The notes beneath the pieces were generated by a model. It did not search any database. It was not told the origin of the DNA and saw only the letters and a list, made by a program, of their open reading frames with translations. From assembly GCA_964559835.1 (NCBI GenBank), contig CAZLJE010000012.1, positions 76,663-140,662 on the forward strand: 64,000 nucleotides of DNA, read 5' to 3'. Positions 17,101-25,799 of this stretch are shown here, one piece after another. Origin of the DNA: DAISJI01 sp964559835 (GTDB taxonomy: Bacteria; Acidobacteriota; Terriglobia; Terriglobales; Acidobacteriaceae). Position 1 is the first letter of the stretch. Every line of letters starts with the position of its first letter. Made by a program: the position numbers and the translations under genes.

Positions 17101-17860
17101 ATTTCAAGGGCGCCAGTTGCTTCGGCTTGGCCCAGTCGTAGTGCGTGAACTCCGGGTTTTCGTTGCGCTTATCTTTGAGGAAATTCCAGACCTGGTAATT
17201 GATGACGTCGGCCGCTCCGTTGTAGTCGTGGGTGTGCTTCGGCAGCGGGTTGAAATAGGTCGGAAACCCCTTTTCCCTTAACTGCGCCTCAGTCTTGCGG
17301 ACGAACTCGATGGGTACGGTTTCGTCCCACTCTCCCGACCAGAGTCCGATCGGGATTTTTCGCTCGGCCGAGTTCATCAGGACGTACTCTTCGGGATGCA
17401 AAGCGCCCGCATGGGCGCCGACGGCGGCGAAATACTTCGATTCCAGCAGGCCCAGGATGATGCCGTACATTGCCCCTGCGGAGTGGCCGAACACATACAA
17501 CCGTTGTGGGTCGACATCGTGGTGGGCCATCACGTCGATGATGACGTCGCGCAGATAATCGGGGCTGTCGACTCTGCTGTCCCAGTTTTCGCGCTTGTTC
17601 GCGTCCGGGCCGACCAGGATGATTCCTTCTCTCTCGGCCTCCCCTTGCCACGCTTTCACCAGGGTCTCGCCGGTGCGCCCGCTCCCATGCAAAAGTAGCA
17701 GCAGAGGGGCCGGATCTTTGTGCGCCTTTTCCGGAACGAAGAGGTAGTAAGTGCGTTCCGCTCCGCCGGATGATACCTGCGCCTTTTCAATCTTCGGACC
17801 CGCTCCGACAGCGGCTCCGCACAGAACCACGACACAGAAAAAGTACGCCCACAGTTTCAC
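17099..17860 (-). CDS. Secreted alpha/beta-hydrolase, esterase/PHB-depolymerase-like
   Basis: 253 residues with signal peptide (WAYFFCVVVLCGAAVGAG). The nucleophile elbow is GHSAG (FGHSAGAMYGI), the oxyanion motif is LLLLLHGSGRTGETL, and the catalytic acid and histidine are probably in LWSGEWDETVPIEF and KHTHDYNGA. This resembles LpqC/feruloyl-esterase-like or polyhydroxybutyrate depolymerase-like enzymes; the natural ester is unknown. It converges on the aldolase and shares its terminator region. Confidence 0.8.
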   Translation of the reverse strand: MKLWAYFFCVVVLCGAAVGAGPKIEKAQVSSGGAERTYYLFVPEKAHKDPAPLLLLLHGSGRTGETLVKAWQGEAEREGIILVGPDANKRENWDSRVDSPDYLRDVIIDVMAHHDVDPQRLYVFGHSAGAMYGIILGLLESKYFAAVGAHAGALHPEEYVLMNSAERKIPIGLWSGEWDETVPIEFVRKTEAQLREKGFPTYFNPLPKHTHDYNGAADVINYQVWNFLKDKRNENPEFTHYDWAKPKQLAPLK

Positions 17861-17902
17861 GCGTTCTCCGGGAAATCGGTGGCATTTTAGTATGATTCAG
17901 CC

Positions 17903-18577
17903 GTGAACTGGCAGGCATTCCTACTCACCGCGCGATTGGCAGCGCTCGTCTCGCTGGCGCTGCTGGTCGTAGGGCTGCCACTCGCCTACTGGATCACCTT
18001 CTCGCGCTGGCGGTGGAAATTCCTGCTGGAGGCGGTGGTCTCGTTGCCGCTGGTGCTCCCACCGACCGTTCTCGGCTATTACCTGCTGGTGCTGTTCGGT
18101 AATCAGACGTCCTTCGGACGCTGGTACCAGTCGCTGACCGGACACACCCTCGCGTTCACATTTGAAGGACTGCTGGCCGGGTCGATACTGTATTCGCTTC
18201 CGTTCGCGGTCCAGCCTTTCGCCGCGTCTTTTGCCGGTGTAGATCGCAAGCTGCTGGACGCATCGGCAATCCTGGGCGCTTCCAACTGGCGGACATTCTG
18301 GCGCGTGATTGTGCCGTTGTCGGTTCCGGGATTGATCACCGGCGTGGCGCTCAGCTTCGCGCATACGGTCGGCGAGTTCGGCGTTGTGCTCATGATCGGC
18401 GGCAACATCCCGGGCGTCACGCGCACTGTGTCGATCGACGTTTACGACGCGGTGCAGGCGGCTGATTTCACCGCCGCGGCGCACACTGCTCTTGTGCTGC
18501 TCGTCTTCTCGTTTGTCGTGCTGTCTCTCGTCTATGCCCTGAACCGGCGCGTCTGGGCCGTGTGGCCGTTCAAATGA
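17903..18577 (+). CDS. modB: Molybdate ABC transporter permease ModB
   Basis: 224-residue inner-membrane permease of the molybdate importer. Family motifs: LPLVLPPTVLGYYLLVLFG and, in the EAA loop, DASAILGASNWRTFWRVIVP, followed by SFAHTVGEFGVVLMIGGNIPG. Start is GTG at 17903 (the coding frame NWQAFLLTARLAAL). modC overlaps its stop by 4 bases. No modA is adjacent; an orphan modA is at 43159-43971. Confidence 0.94.
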   Translation: MNWQAFLLTARLAALVSLALLVVGLPLAYWITFSRWRWKFLLEAVVSLPLVLPPTVLGYYLLVLFGNQTSFGRWYQSLTGHTLAFTFEGLLAGSILYSLPFAVQPFAASFAGVDRKLLDASAILGASNWRTFWRVIVPLSVPGLITGVALSFAHTVGEFGVVLMIGGNIPGVTRTVSIDVYDAVQAADFTAAAHTALVLLVFSFVVLSLVYALNRRVWAVWPFK

Positions 18578-19662
18578 GCGACGCACTCGCGCTGCAAGTC
18601 AAAGTTCGAAAGACGCTCTCGGCGGCATTCACCCTGGACGTTTCGTTTACTGCACCTGCCGGGATCACGATGTTATTTGGCCCGTCCGGAGCCGGGAAAA
18701 CCACGCTGCTCGACTGCATTGCAGGCCTGACCGAGCCCGACGCCGGACGCATCTCGATCGGCGATCGCGTACTTTTCGATTCCACGGACGGTCGGAATGT
18801 GCCAGTGCAGCGGCGTCAGATTGGGTATGTATTCCAGTCGTTAGGACTGTTTCCTCATGTATCGGTTGAAGGGAACGTGGGGTACGGTCTCGGCCATGTT
18901 TCCTCGGTCGAGCGCGATCGCCGCGTGCGGAGCCTTCTCGAAGTATTTCGTATCGCACATCTACTTAACCGGCGACCGGCGATGATCTCCGGCGGCGAGC
19001 GCCAACGGGTGGCCCTCGCGCGCGCGCTGGTCACCGATCCTTGTGTGCTCCTTCTCGACGAACCGCTGTCGGCTCTCGATGCGGCGACCAAGAGGTCGAT
19101 CATCGACGACCTGCGTGCGTGGAACGAGTCGCACCGCGTTCCCATCCTCTACGTCACCCATAGCCGCGACGAGTTGTTTGCGCTCGGTGAACGCGTGATC
19201 GCTCTGGAGCAAGGGCGCGTCGCCGCTGAGGGCGATCCACACCAGGTGCTATCCGCGCCGCGGCAGGAGACGATCGCGCAGCTTGCCGGTTTCGAGAATA
19301 TCTTCGGCGCCACGGTGAGTGCCGTGCATGAAGACTCCGGAACCATGACGTGCCGCGTGGGCGTCATTAACTTGGAGGTCCCGCTCGGACATTATGGCGT
19401 CGGTGATGCCGTTCGCGTCGCCATCCACGCCGGAGACATCCTGCTGGCAATCTCTGAACCGCAGGGAATCAGCGCCCGTAACCGACTGCCAGGACGCATC
19501 GTGTCCCTGACGCGGCGGGACTATCTGGTCGTCGCGCGGGTGGACTGCGGCGCGGATTTCGAAGTGCACCTCACTCCTGCCGCCGAAACGTCCCTTGCCC
19601 TGAAGCCGGGCTCAGCCGTCTGGCTGATCATCAAGACACACTCCTGTCACCTCGTGCGCTAG
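18574..19662 (+). CDS. modC: Molybdate ABC transporter ATP-binding protein ModC
   Basis: 362 residues from the ATG at 18574 (overlaps modB stop as ATGA). Walker A GPSGAGKTT, signature SGGERQRVALARAL, Walker B VLLLDEPLSALD and the switch His in YVTHSRDE are all present. The C-terminal part (about residues 290-362, NRLPGRIVSLTRRDYLVVARV) is the MOP/TOBE-type molybdate-binding domain. Pairs with ModB. Confidence 0.94.
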   Translation: MSDALALQVKVRKTLSAAFTLDVSFTAPAGITMLFGPSGAGKTTLLDCIAGLTEPDAGRISIGDRVLFDSTDGRNVPVQRRQIGYVFQSLGLFPHVSVEGNVGYGLGHVSSVERDRRVRSLLEVFRIAHLLNRRPAMISGGERQRVALARALVTDPCVLLLDEPLSALDAATKRSIIDDLRAWNESHRVPILYVTHSRDELFALGERVIALEQGRVAAEGDPHQVLSAPRQETIAQLAGFENIFGATVSAVHEDSGTMTCRVGVINLEVPLGHYGVGDAVRVAIHAGDILLAISEPQGISARNRLPGRIVSLTRRDYLVVARVDCGADFEVHLTPAAETSLALKPGSAVWLIIKTHSCHLVR

Positions 19663-19699
19663 CTGTTCGTGTTAATCTTCGTGTCCTTCGATTAAACCT

Positions 19700-20449
19700 A
19701 TGCGACTCCTATGCGTTGTTTTGCTAATCGCCTCGTCAGCACTGGCCCAGATCCAAACTCTTCCGCCCGATAGGCCCGAAACCCAGCGCGCGCGTATGGA
19801 GCGCATGGAGAAGTGGCTGAACGATTGGGCGAACCTCGCGCGTTTTGCGGACGCTAACGCCGCGCTGCCGCCGCCCACCGCGAAAGAACGACGCGTCGTT
19901 TTCATGGGCGACTCCATCACGCAGGGCTGGAAATTGGACGAAGCGTTTCCCGGCAAGCCGTACGTCAACCGCGGGATCAGCGGCCAGACGACGCCGCAGA
20001 TGCTCATCCGCTTCCGCTCCGACGTCGTCAACCTAAAGCCTGCTGCGGTGGTCATCCTGGCTGGCACCAACGATATTGCCGGCAACACAGGTCCGATGAC
20101 GTTGCAGCAAATTGAAGACAATCTCGCTTCGATGGTCGATCTCGCGCGCGCCAATGGCATTCGTGTTGTCCTCGCGTCGGTGATGCCCGTCTACCCGTCG
20201 GAGAAGGTGCCGCAGTTCTTCCAGCAAAGGCCGCCCGAAAAGATCGTGGAGCTGAACCGCTGGATCCGTTCTGAATCCGAACGAACCCACAGCGTGTATC
20301 TCGATTATTTTTCAGCGATGGTGGGCAGCGACGGGCTGATGAAGCGTGATCTGTCGGAAGACGGACTGCACCCGAATGTTGCGGGGCACAGGATCATGGC
20401 GCCGCTCGCCGAAGCTGCCATCGAGAAAGCGCTCAAAGAGAAACGATAG
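19700..20449 (+). CDS. Secreted SGNH/GDSL hydrolase
   Basis: 249 residues with signal peptide (MRLLCVVLLIASSALAQ). The four SGNH blocks are visible: block I GDSITQGW (nucleophile Ser), block II GISGQTT (Gly), block III GTNDIAG (Asn), block V DGLHPN (Asp-His). Such enzymes de-esterify carbohydrates or lipids. It starts the sugar-related run that continues with GH42, ROK kinase, SIS protein and MFS transporter, so a role in deacylating a carbohydrate is plausible by context. Confidence 0.88.
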   Translation: MRLLCVVLLIASSALAQIQTLPPDRPETQRARMERMEKWLNDWANLARFADANAALPPPTAKERRVVFMGDSITQGWKLDEAFPGKPYVNRGISGQTTPQMLIRFRSDVVNLKPAAVVILAGTNDIAGNTGPMTLQQIEDNLASMVDLARANGIRVVLASVMPVYPSEKVPQFFQQRPPEKIVELNRWIRSESERTHSVYLDYFSAMVGSDGLMKRDLSEDGLHPNVAGHRIMAPLAEAAIEKALKEKR

Positions 20450-20482
20450 TTCCTTCGTGTCGCTTTGTGTCCTTGTGGTGGA
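20450..20482. repeat. CCTTCGTGTC / TTGTGGTGG repeat run
   Basis: Short degenerate run (TTCCTTCGTGTCGCTTTGTG then TCCTTGTGGTGGAA). Related runs are near 19671-19692, 32503-32532, 33753-33783, 43119-43152 and 58637-58675. Confidence 0.5.
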
Positions 20483-20515
20483 AGCTGGCTTTTGCGCGTA
20501 GAATCGTGCGCTTCC

Positions 20516-22780
20516 ATGAAACTCAAGGTCCTCGTCGCGTTCCTGCTCCTCGCGTCGTCGTTGTTCGCACAGCATCCCGCGGCGCCGCCAAAACAATCGT
20601 CATTCCTCCCCGTGTCGGTCTGGTACGCCGGCGGGAAGGCGCGCGCGCCGATGCTGGAGGCGGTCACCGCCGACTCGGAGCGCGTCTGGCGCGCCGACCT
20701 GGAAAAGATCAAATCGCTCGGCTTCAACACCGTCCGCACATGGATCGAGTGGAGCGCGAACGAGCCGAAGCAGGGCGAATACCACTTCGAGCAACTGGAC
20801 CTGATGCTCAAGCTGGCGCAGGAGGCCGGGCTGAAGGTCATCGTGCAGGTTTATGTCGATTCCGCGCCCGACTGGGTGGGAGAGAAATTTCCTGACGGCC
20901 ACTTCGTCGCGCAGAATGGACAGGCTATTCCGTCCCAGTCCGCGCCCGGGTATTGCTTTGATCATCCCGGGGTGCGGCAGGCGATCCTGAACTACTACCG
21001 CGAGGCCGCGCGTCACGCCGAGAAGAGCCCGGCTTTCTTCGGCTGGGACCTGTGGAGTGAGCCGCACGTCATCAACTGGGCCGAGATCACCTACATCCCA
21101 CACGCGCAGTTTTGCTTTTGCCCGTACTCGCTGGCACGATTCCGCGAGTGGCTGCGCGGAAAATACGGAACGCTCGACGCGCTGAACAAGGCCTGGCACC
21201 GCCAATTCCACGACTGGTCGCAGGTCGAGCCGCCGCGCTTCGACACCATCCTGTCGTACACCGATTACATTGACTGGCGTGTCTTCAACACCGACAAGCT
21301 GGCGCAGGACCTGCAGCTTCGTAACGCCGCCGTGAAGGAGATCCTGCCGGCGTCGGTGACCACCAGCCACTCGGCCGTGCCGGGCGTGTTTACGTCGCTG
21401 GGTGACGGCGATGGCAACCCTGACGACTGGCTCATGTACCGGTCGGTCGATTACTACGGTGTGAGCCTCTATCCCAAGCACTCGCTTCCGCCGCACTGGT
21501 CCTTACAACGGCGCGCGCTGGCTATGGATTTCACGCGCTCGGCATCGGGTAACAAGGGGTTCTACGTCGGCGAACTGCAGGGCGGTTTCGGTGTGCGCGG
21601 TGATATCGTGAGCCAGCCCATCACGCCGGATGACCTGCGCGAGTACATGTGGGGCGCGATCGCGCGCGGCGCACGCGGCGTGAATATCTATGCGTTTTAT
21701 CCGATGAGTTCAGGATACGAATCGGGCGGATACGGGCTCATCGATCTCGATGGCCAGATCACCGACCGGGCCAAAGTCGCGGGCGAGACCGCGCGCCAGA
21801 TCGCCGCTAACGCCGACCTGCTGGCGACGGCGCATCCGCAGCAGGCGGAAGTCGCGATCCTGTTCAACCATCTCACCACGTTGATCGGCGGCCAGCAGCA
21901 CATCTACAACCCGACCGCGCTCCGCGATTCGTCCGCCGGGTATCACCGCATGTTCTTCGAGCGGAACATCCCCGTCGACTTCCTGAGCGCGCGAGAGTTC
22001 GACGCCGCCTCACTGACAAAGTACAAGCTGATCGTCGCGCCCTATCCGATCCTGATGATGGCCGATGTCGCTGCGGCACTCGAGAAGTATGTCGCGAACG
22101 GCGGACACTTGTTCGTCGAAGCGCGTCCGGGATGGGTGGACGAGAAGGGCTACGCGCAACCGGTCGTGCCCGGTTTCGGCTGGGACAAGGTGTTCGGCGT
22201 TCGCGAGCGCGCCGTCACGCCGGTACCGGAGACGAAGATCCACTGGACCGCAACCGCCGCCGGAACTCCGTCGCTTACTCCCGATTCGGTTGAATTCACC
22301 GGCGCTCGCTTTGAGGAGCGGTTCGAGGTGCTGGAACCGACGGTTCACCCTCTCGCCACATATGATGACGGCACCGCCGCCGCGTTCCAGCACGAGTACG
22401 GGAAGGGAAGCGCCGTTATCCTCGGTACCTTCGCCGGTCAGATCAACGAGACTAAGCCGCAGGCCATGCATCCGCTGGGCGATTTCCTGGTCCGCTGGGC
22501 AGACCTCTGGCAGCCGCAACTGAACCCACGTTCCGGAGTGGAGATTCAACGCCTGGTTGCGGACAAAGGCGAAATACTTTTCTTCTTCAACCATGGTGAC
22601 AAGGCCGTGTCGATGGAATATTGGGGCGTTAAGCTGACACGCCGCCCGAATATCCGTGAACTTGTTCAAGACGTTTCTGTACCTACTCTGCAAGCGGGCG
22701 GAGGCGTGCCGGATTGGGCTGTTCGGCTGGAGGGCTCTCTTCCTGCTCACGGCGTTCGTGTTTACCGAGTGGAGTACTGA
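20516..22780 (+). CDS. Secreted beta-galactosidase, glycoside hydrolase family 42
   Basis: 754 residues with signal peptide (MKLKVLVAFLLLASSLFA). GH42 layout: TIM barrel (about residues 30-400), trimer/Rossmann-like domain (about 400-600) and a small C-terminal beta domain. Acid/base Glu is in FFGWDLWSEPHVINW; the nucleophile Glu is in FYVGELQGGFG. VRTWIEWSANEPKQGEYHFE marks the barrel start. The ATG at 20516 is chosen because the signal peptide begins there. Probably releases galactose or related sugars from oligosaccharides outside the inner membrane; the ROK gene overlaps by one base. Confidence 0.9.
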   Translation: MKLKVLVAFLLLASSLFAQHPAAPPKQSSFLPVSVWYAGGKARAPMLEAVTADSERVWRADLEKIKSLGFNTVRTWIEWSANEPKQGEYHFEQLDLMLKLAQEAGLKVIVQVYVDSAPDWVGEKFPDGHFVAQNGQAIPSQSAPGYCFDHPGVRQAILNYYREAARHAEKSPAFFGWDLWSEPHVINWAEITYIPHAQFCFCPYSLARFREWLRGKYGTLDALNKAWHRQFHDWSQVEPPRFDTILSYTDYIDWRVFNTDKLAQDLQLRNAAVKEILPASVTTSHSAVPGVFTSLGDGDGNPDDWLMYRSVDYYGVSLYPKHSLPPHWSLQRRALAMDFTRSASGNKGFYVGELQGGFGVRGDIVSQPITPDDLREYMWGAIARGARGVNIYAFYPMSSGYESGGYGLIDLDGQITDRAKVAGETARQIAANADLLATAHPQQAEVAILFNHLTTLIGGQQHIYNPTALRDSSAGYHRMFFERNIPVDFLSAREFDAASLTKYKLIVAPYPILMMADVAAALEKYVANGGHLFVEARPGWVDEKGYAQPVVPGFGWDKVFGVRERAVTPVPETKIHWTATAAGTPSLTPDSVEFTGARFEERFEVLEPTVHPLATYDDGTAAAFQHEYGKGSAVILGTFAGQINETKPQAMHPLGDFLVRWADLWQPQLNPRSGVEIQRLVADKGEILFFFNHGDKAVSMEYWGVKLTRRPNIRELVQDVSVPTLQAGGGVPDWAVRLEGSLPAHGVRVYRVEY

Positions 22781-23691
22781 TGGCGCGCACTGTCTTCGTC
22801 GCCGATCTCGGCGGTACCAAGCTGGCTTGCGCGGTTGTGGACACGAACGGAAAGATTCTCGTCCGGCAGACCGAGCCCGTGGACACCTCTTCGCCGCGCG
22901 CGCCCATCGCGCAGATCTTCCACCTCGCGAATGAATTGCGCGGGCGCTACAAATACTCGGCAGCGGGGATTGCGGTTCCCGGTCTCGCCCGTCGCGACGG
23001 CACGGTCTGGGCGCCGAATCTTCTCGGTTGGGAGCGCATGCCGCTCGCGAGGCTACTCCGCGCGAAGCTGAAGTTTCCCGTCGTGGTGGATAGCGACCGC
23101 AACGCAGCCGTCCTCGGCGAAGCATGGCGCGGCGCGGCTCGCGGCAAGAGTGACGCGATCGTGCTCATTGTCGGCACCGGCATTGGCGCCGGCATTCTTA
23201 GCGGTGGACGCCTCGTCCGCGGTGCGCACGAGCTCAGCGGCTGCGCCGGGTGGATGTGCCTGTCCGACGATGAATCGAAACTGGCGCGCAACATCGGCAG
23301 CCTGGAATCTGCGGTAGCGGGGCCGGCAATCGCTCGCATTGCCAACCTGGCCATCAAGCAGAAGCTTGGGGACCGCGCATCATTCACGACGGAAGATGTG
23401 GCAGCACTAGCGCGCGCCGGTCATCGCACGTCGCTCGCGATCTTCCGCGCCGCCGGACACCTGCTCGGCCTCGGCGTCGCCAACCTGATCAGCCTGTTCG
23501 ATCCTGAGGTCGTTGTACTGACCGGTGGCCTTACGAACGCATCCGACCTGTTCTTGGACGAGTTGCAAGCGACCGCATTCTCGCGATGCCAGCCGCTGAT
23601 TGCGAAACAAGTGAAGATCCGCGTCAGCCGATTACAGGCCGAGGCGAACCTGCTCGGCGCGGCGCGACTGGCGCTGGGAAATGAAGAATGA
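22780..23691 (+). CDS. ROK-family sugar kinase (glucokinase-like)
   Basis: 303 residues. ATP-binding DLGGTKLACAVVD at the N-terminus, substrate loop VVVDSDRNAAVLGEAW, and LIVGTGIGAGILSGG. The usual ROK zinc motif after G-x-x-x-E-x-G is degenerate: GAHELSGCAGWMCLSDDE has two Cys and lacks the CxCGxxGCxE pattern, so it is either zinc-free or altered. The ATG overlaps the GH42 stop (TGATG). Likely phosphorylates the monosaccharide imported or released by its neighbours. Its last codons and stop (AAT GAA GAA TGA) come from a repeat. Confidence 0.86.
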   Translation: MARTVFVADLGGTKLACAVVDTNGKILVRQTEPVDTSSPRAPIAQIFHLANELRGRYKYSAAGIAVPGLARRDGTVWAPNLLGWERMPLARLLRAKLKFPVVVDSDRNAAVLGEAWRGAARGKSDAIVLIVGTGIGAGILSGGRLVRGAHELSGCAGWMCLSDDESKLARNIGSLESAVAGPAIARIANLAIKQKLGDRASFTTEDVAALARAGHRTSLAIFRAAGHLLGLGVANLISLFDPEVVVLTGGLTNASDLFLDELQATAFSRCQPLIAKQVKIRVSRLQAEANLLGAARLALGNEE

Positions 23692-23750
23692 AGAATTCAG
23701 AATGAAGAATGAAACTGCGCTGTTATTCTTCATTCTTTAATTCTTCATTC
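23680..23750. repeat. AATGAAGA inverted-arm element, copy B1
   Basis: Left arm 23680-23712 (tandem GAATGAAGAAT units) and right arm 23724-23750 (ATTCTTCATTCTTTAATTCT). The left arm supplies the stop codon of the ROK gene; the GGAGAA ribosome site of the SIS gene follows the right arm directly. Copy B2 is at 34650-34812. Confidence 0.88.
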
Positions 23751-23759
23751 GGAGAACCA

Positions 23760-24512
23760 GTGAGTCTTACTCAATACCGCGACCGGATTTCCGCCATTCT
23801 CAATTCCATCTGGACCACGCAATCCGACAACATTCAACGCGCCGCCGCGCTCATGGCCGAGTGCATCGCCAATGGCGGACTTGTCCAACTCTTCGGCAGC
23901 GGCCACTCCGTCCTGCCCGTGCAGGACATCTTTCCGCGCTACGGCGCCTATCCCGGCTTTCGTCCGCTGATGGACATGCGCCTGATGTGGACGAACGTCA
24001 TCGGTTCCGGCGGCGCCAAGGGCCTGCTCTGGCTCGAGCGGCGCGAGGGCTACGCGCAAGTGCTGTTCGAGAACGAGCCCATCCGCTCGGGAGACGTCAT
24101 GCTGATCTTCTCGCATGGCGGCCTGAACGCGGCGGGAATCGAAGTAGCGATGGAATCCAAGAAACGCGGTCTCTCGGTCATTGCGGTGACTTCGATCGAC
24201 AATTACCGCAAGCGTGACGCTTCCCATTCCTCGGGGAAGAAACTGGCGGATTGTGCGGACGTCGTGATTGACAACTGCTGTCCCGCCGAGGACGCGCTGG
24301 TGAAGGTGGCCGATTGGAAGGCGCCGGTCGCGGCCAGTTCCACTGTCGCAACGGTGACGATCTCGATGGCAATTGTCGCCCAAGTTGCGGACGAGTTAGC
24401 TAAGCGCGGCCTCCATCCGCCCGTGTTCGTATCGCCGAACGTTCCCGGCATTCCCAAGGACAACAATGACCGCGTATACGAACAATACGAGCGGTCGTTG
24501 CACCGCAAATGA
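23760..24512 (+). CDS. SIS-domain protein, sugar-phosphate isomerase/etherase-like
   Basis: 250 residues from GTG 23760 (preceded by GGAGAA). SIS fold seen as LVQLFGSGHSVLPVQDIF and SGDVMLIFSHGGLNAAGIEVAMESKKRGLSVIAV (two halves held apart here by family knowledge), with DVVIDNCCPAEDALVKV further on. SIS proteins bind phosphosugars and isomerise, de-etherify or sense them. Next to a ROK kinase it probably acts on the kinase product. The MFS gene overlaps by 4 bases. Confidence 0.84.
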   Translation: MSLTQYRDRISAILNSIWTTQSDNIQRAAALMAECIANGGLVQLFGSGHSVLPVQDIFPRYGAYPGFRPLMDMRLMWTNVIGSGGAKGLLWLERREGYAQVLFENEPIRSGDVMLIFSHGGLNAAGIEVAMESKKRGLSVIAVTSIDNYRKRDASHSSGKKLADCADVVIDNCCPAEDALVKVADWKAPVAASSTVATVTISMAIVAQVADELAKRGLHPPVFVSPNVPGIPKDNNDRVYEQYERSLHRK

Positions 24513-25675
24513 ACCGTACACGCCTTTTTATTTCCGCCTGTGCCGGCATGTTCCTGTTCGGTGTGGCGCTGGTGCTGCTCGGGACGGTTTTCGGATTGCC
24601 CGAGATGCGCGAGCGCCTGGAACTGACCACGCTGGTGCGCCAGGGCGACCTGCAAACGCTGCTCCTGTTCGGCGTACTCCTCTCGACCATGCTCATCGGC
24701 CCATTGATGGACCGGTTCGGTCACAAATTTGTGCTCTCAGCCTCGGCCGCCCTGGTCGCGGCGGCGCTCGGTGGGTTTGCGTTCGCACAGGGGTATCGCT
24801 CGGCGCAGCTTGTGTCGCTGGGACTAGGCATCGGTGGCGGCGGGCTGAATATGGCGACGAACGTCCTCGTCTCCGACATCTACGACGAGAACCGCGGTCC
24901 CAGGCTCAACCAACTCGGAGTGTTTTTCGGCGTCGGCGCGCTACTTATGCCGTTCGTCACCGCCTGGGTCGTGCGCGCGATCACCCAACTCATTCTGGTT
25001 TCGGCCGTGCTCTCGGCGGTCTGCGCGATTGCGTACGCCGTGCTGAAGTTCCCCGCCGGACGCGAGAACAGCGGCGCTTCCATACTGGAGTCATTCAAAG
25101 CGGTTCGCTATCCGGGCGTACTCCTCTTCGGTTTTCTGCTGTTCTTCGAATCCGGGAACGAGAGCGCGATGACCGGATGGGTTTCGACGTGGGCCACCAG
25201 CTTGGGAGCTACGGCCCGCAATGCGACCCTCACCCTCGCGCTCTTGCAAGGCATGATGATGAGTGGCCGACTGCTCGCGGCGCCCGTCCTGCGCCACATC
25301 AAGAAGACAAACCTTGTTGTGGCCAGCGCAATCGGAGGGTTTGTCTCGGTTGTAATCGTGCTGGCCGCGAGATCGCCTGGCGTGTTAGCCGTGGGCGCGG
25401 CACTCACCGGCCTGACGTTCGCGTCCATTTATCCGACTGTCCTTGCGCTGGCCGGTGATCGCTATCAGCGGTACGCAGCGACGGTCTTCGGGATTCTCTT
25501 CACGATCGGATTGTCGGGTGGGATGTTCTATCCCTGGGCGATCGGCCATGTCTCGCAGTCGCAGGGCTTGCGCGCGGGAATCTACTTTCCGCTGGTCGGA
25601 ACAGCCGCGATCACGATCATCATCCTGACCATCCGCGCAAAGTATCCAGTGCCGTCGGAGCAAAGAGCCAGCTGA
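24509..25675 (+). CDS. MFS sugar transporter (FucP/FHS-like)
   Basis: 388 residues, about 12 membrane helices. N-terminal half carries GPLMDRFGHKFVLSASA (MFS motif A, D-R-F-G-H-K), and GIGGGGLNMATNVLVSD; the second half has LTFASIYPTVLALAGDRY and FTIGLSGGMFYPWAIGHVS, typical of the fucose/hexose permease group. Its ATG overlaps the SIS gene stop (ATGA). As the last gene of the run it probably imports the sugar processed by ROK and SIS proteins. Confidence 0.82.
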   Translation: MNRTRLFISACAGMFLFGVALVLLGTVFGLPEMRERLELTTLVRQGDLQTLLLFGVLLSTMLIGPLMDRFGHKFVLSASAALVAAALGGFAFAQGYRSAQLVSLGLGIGGGGLNMATNVLVSDIYDENRGPRLNQLGVFFGVGALLMPFVTAWVVRAITQLILVSAVLSAVCAIAYAVLKFPAGRENSGASILESFKAVRYPGVLLFGFLLFFESGNESAMTGWVSTWATSLGATARNATLTLALLQGMMMSGRLLAAPVLRHIKKTNLVVASAIGGFVSVVIVLAARSPGVLAVGAALTGLTFASIYPTVLALAGDRYQRYAATVFGILFTIGLSGGMFYPWAIGHVSQSQGLRAGIYFPLVGTAAITIIILTIRAKYPVPSEQRAS

Positions 25676-25708
25676 CATTCCGAAAAAAACCAGCCGCGGA
25701 TTTTAACG

Positions 25709-25781
25709 GCCCATGGCGCATGGCTCATGGCGCAAGGCTTAGGGCCTTCTACCCATGTGCCATGTGCCATGAGCCATGTGA
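25709..25781. repeat. GCCATGAGC inverted-arm element, copy D1
   Basis: Left arm 25709-25740 (CCATGGCGCATGGCTCATGG) and right arm 25752-25780 (CATGTGCCATGTGCCATGAG). It separates the convergent MFS and formate dehydrogenase operon. Other members: 37182-37357, 43996-44068, 46785-46812. Confidence 0.8.
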
Positions 25782-25799
25782 AATCGTGGCTAGACTTTG

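Noticed and set aside
22010..23125. 371-codon minus-strand ORF opposite GH42 and ROK
   Set aside because: Spans two real genes in reverse, with no motif.
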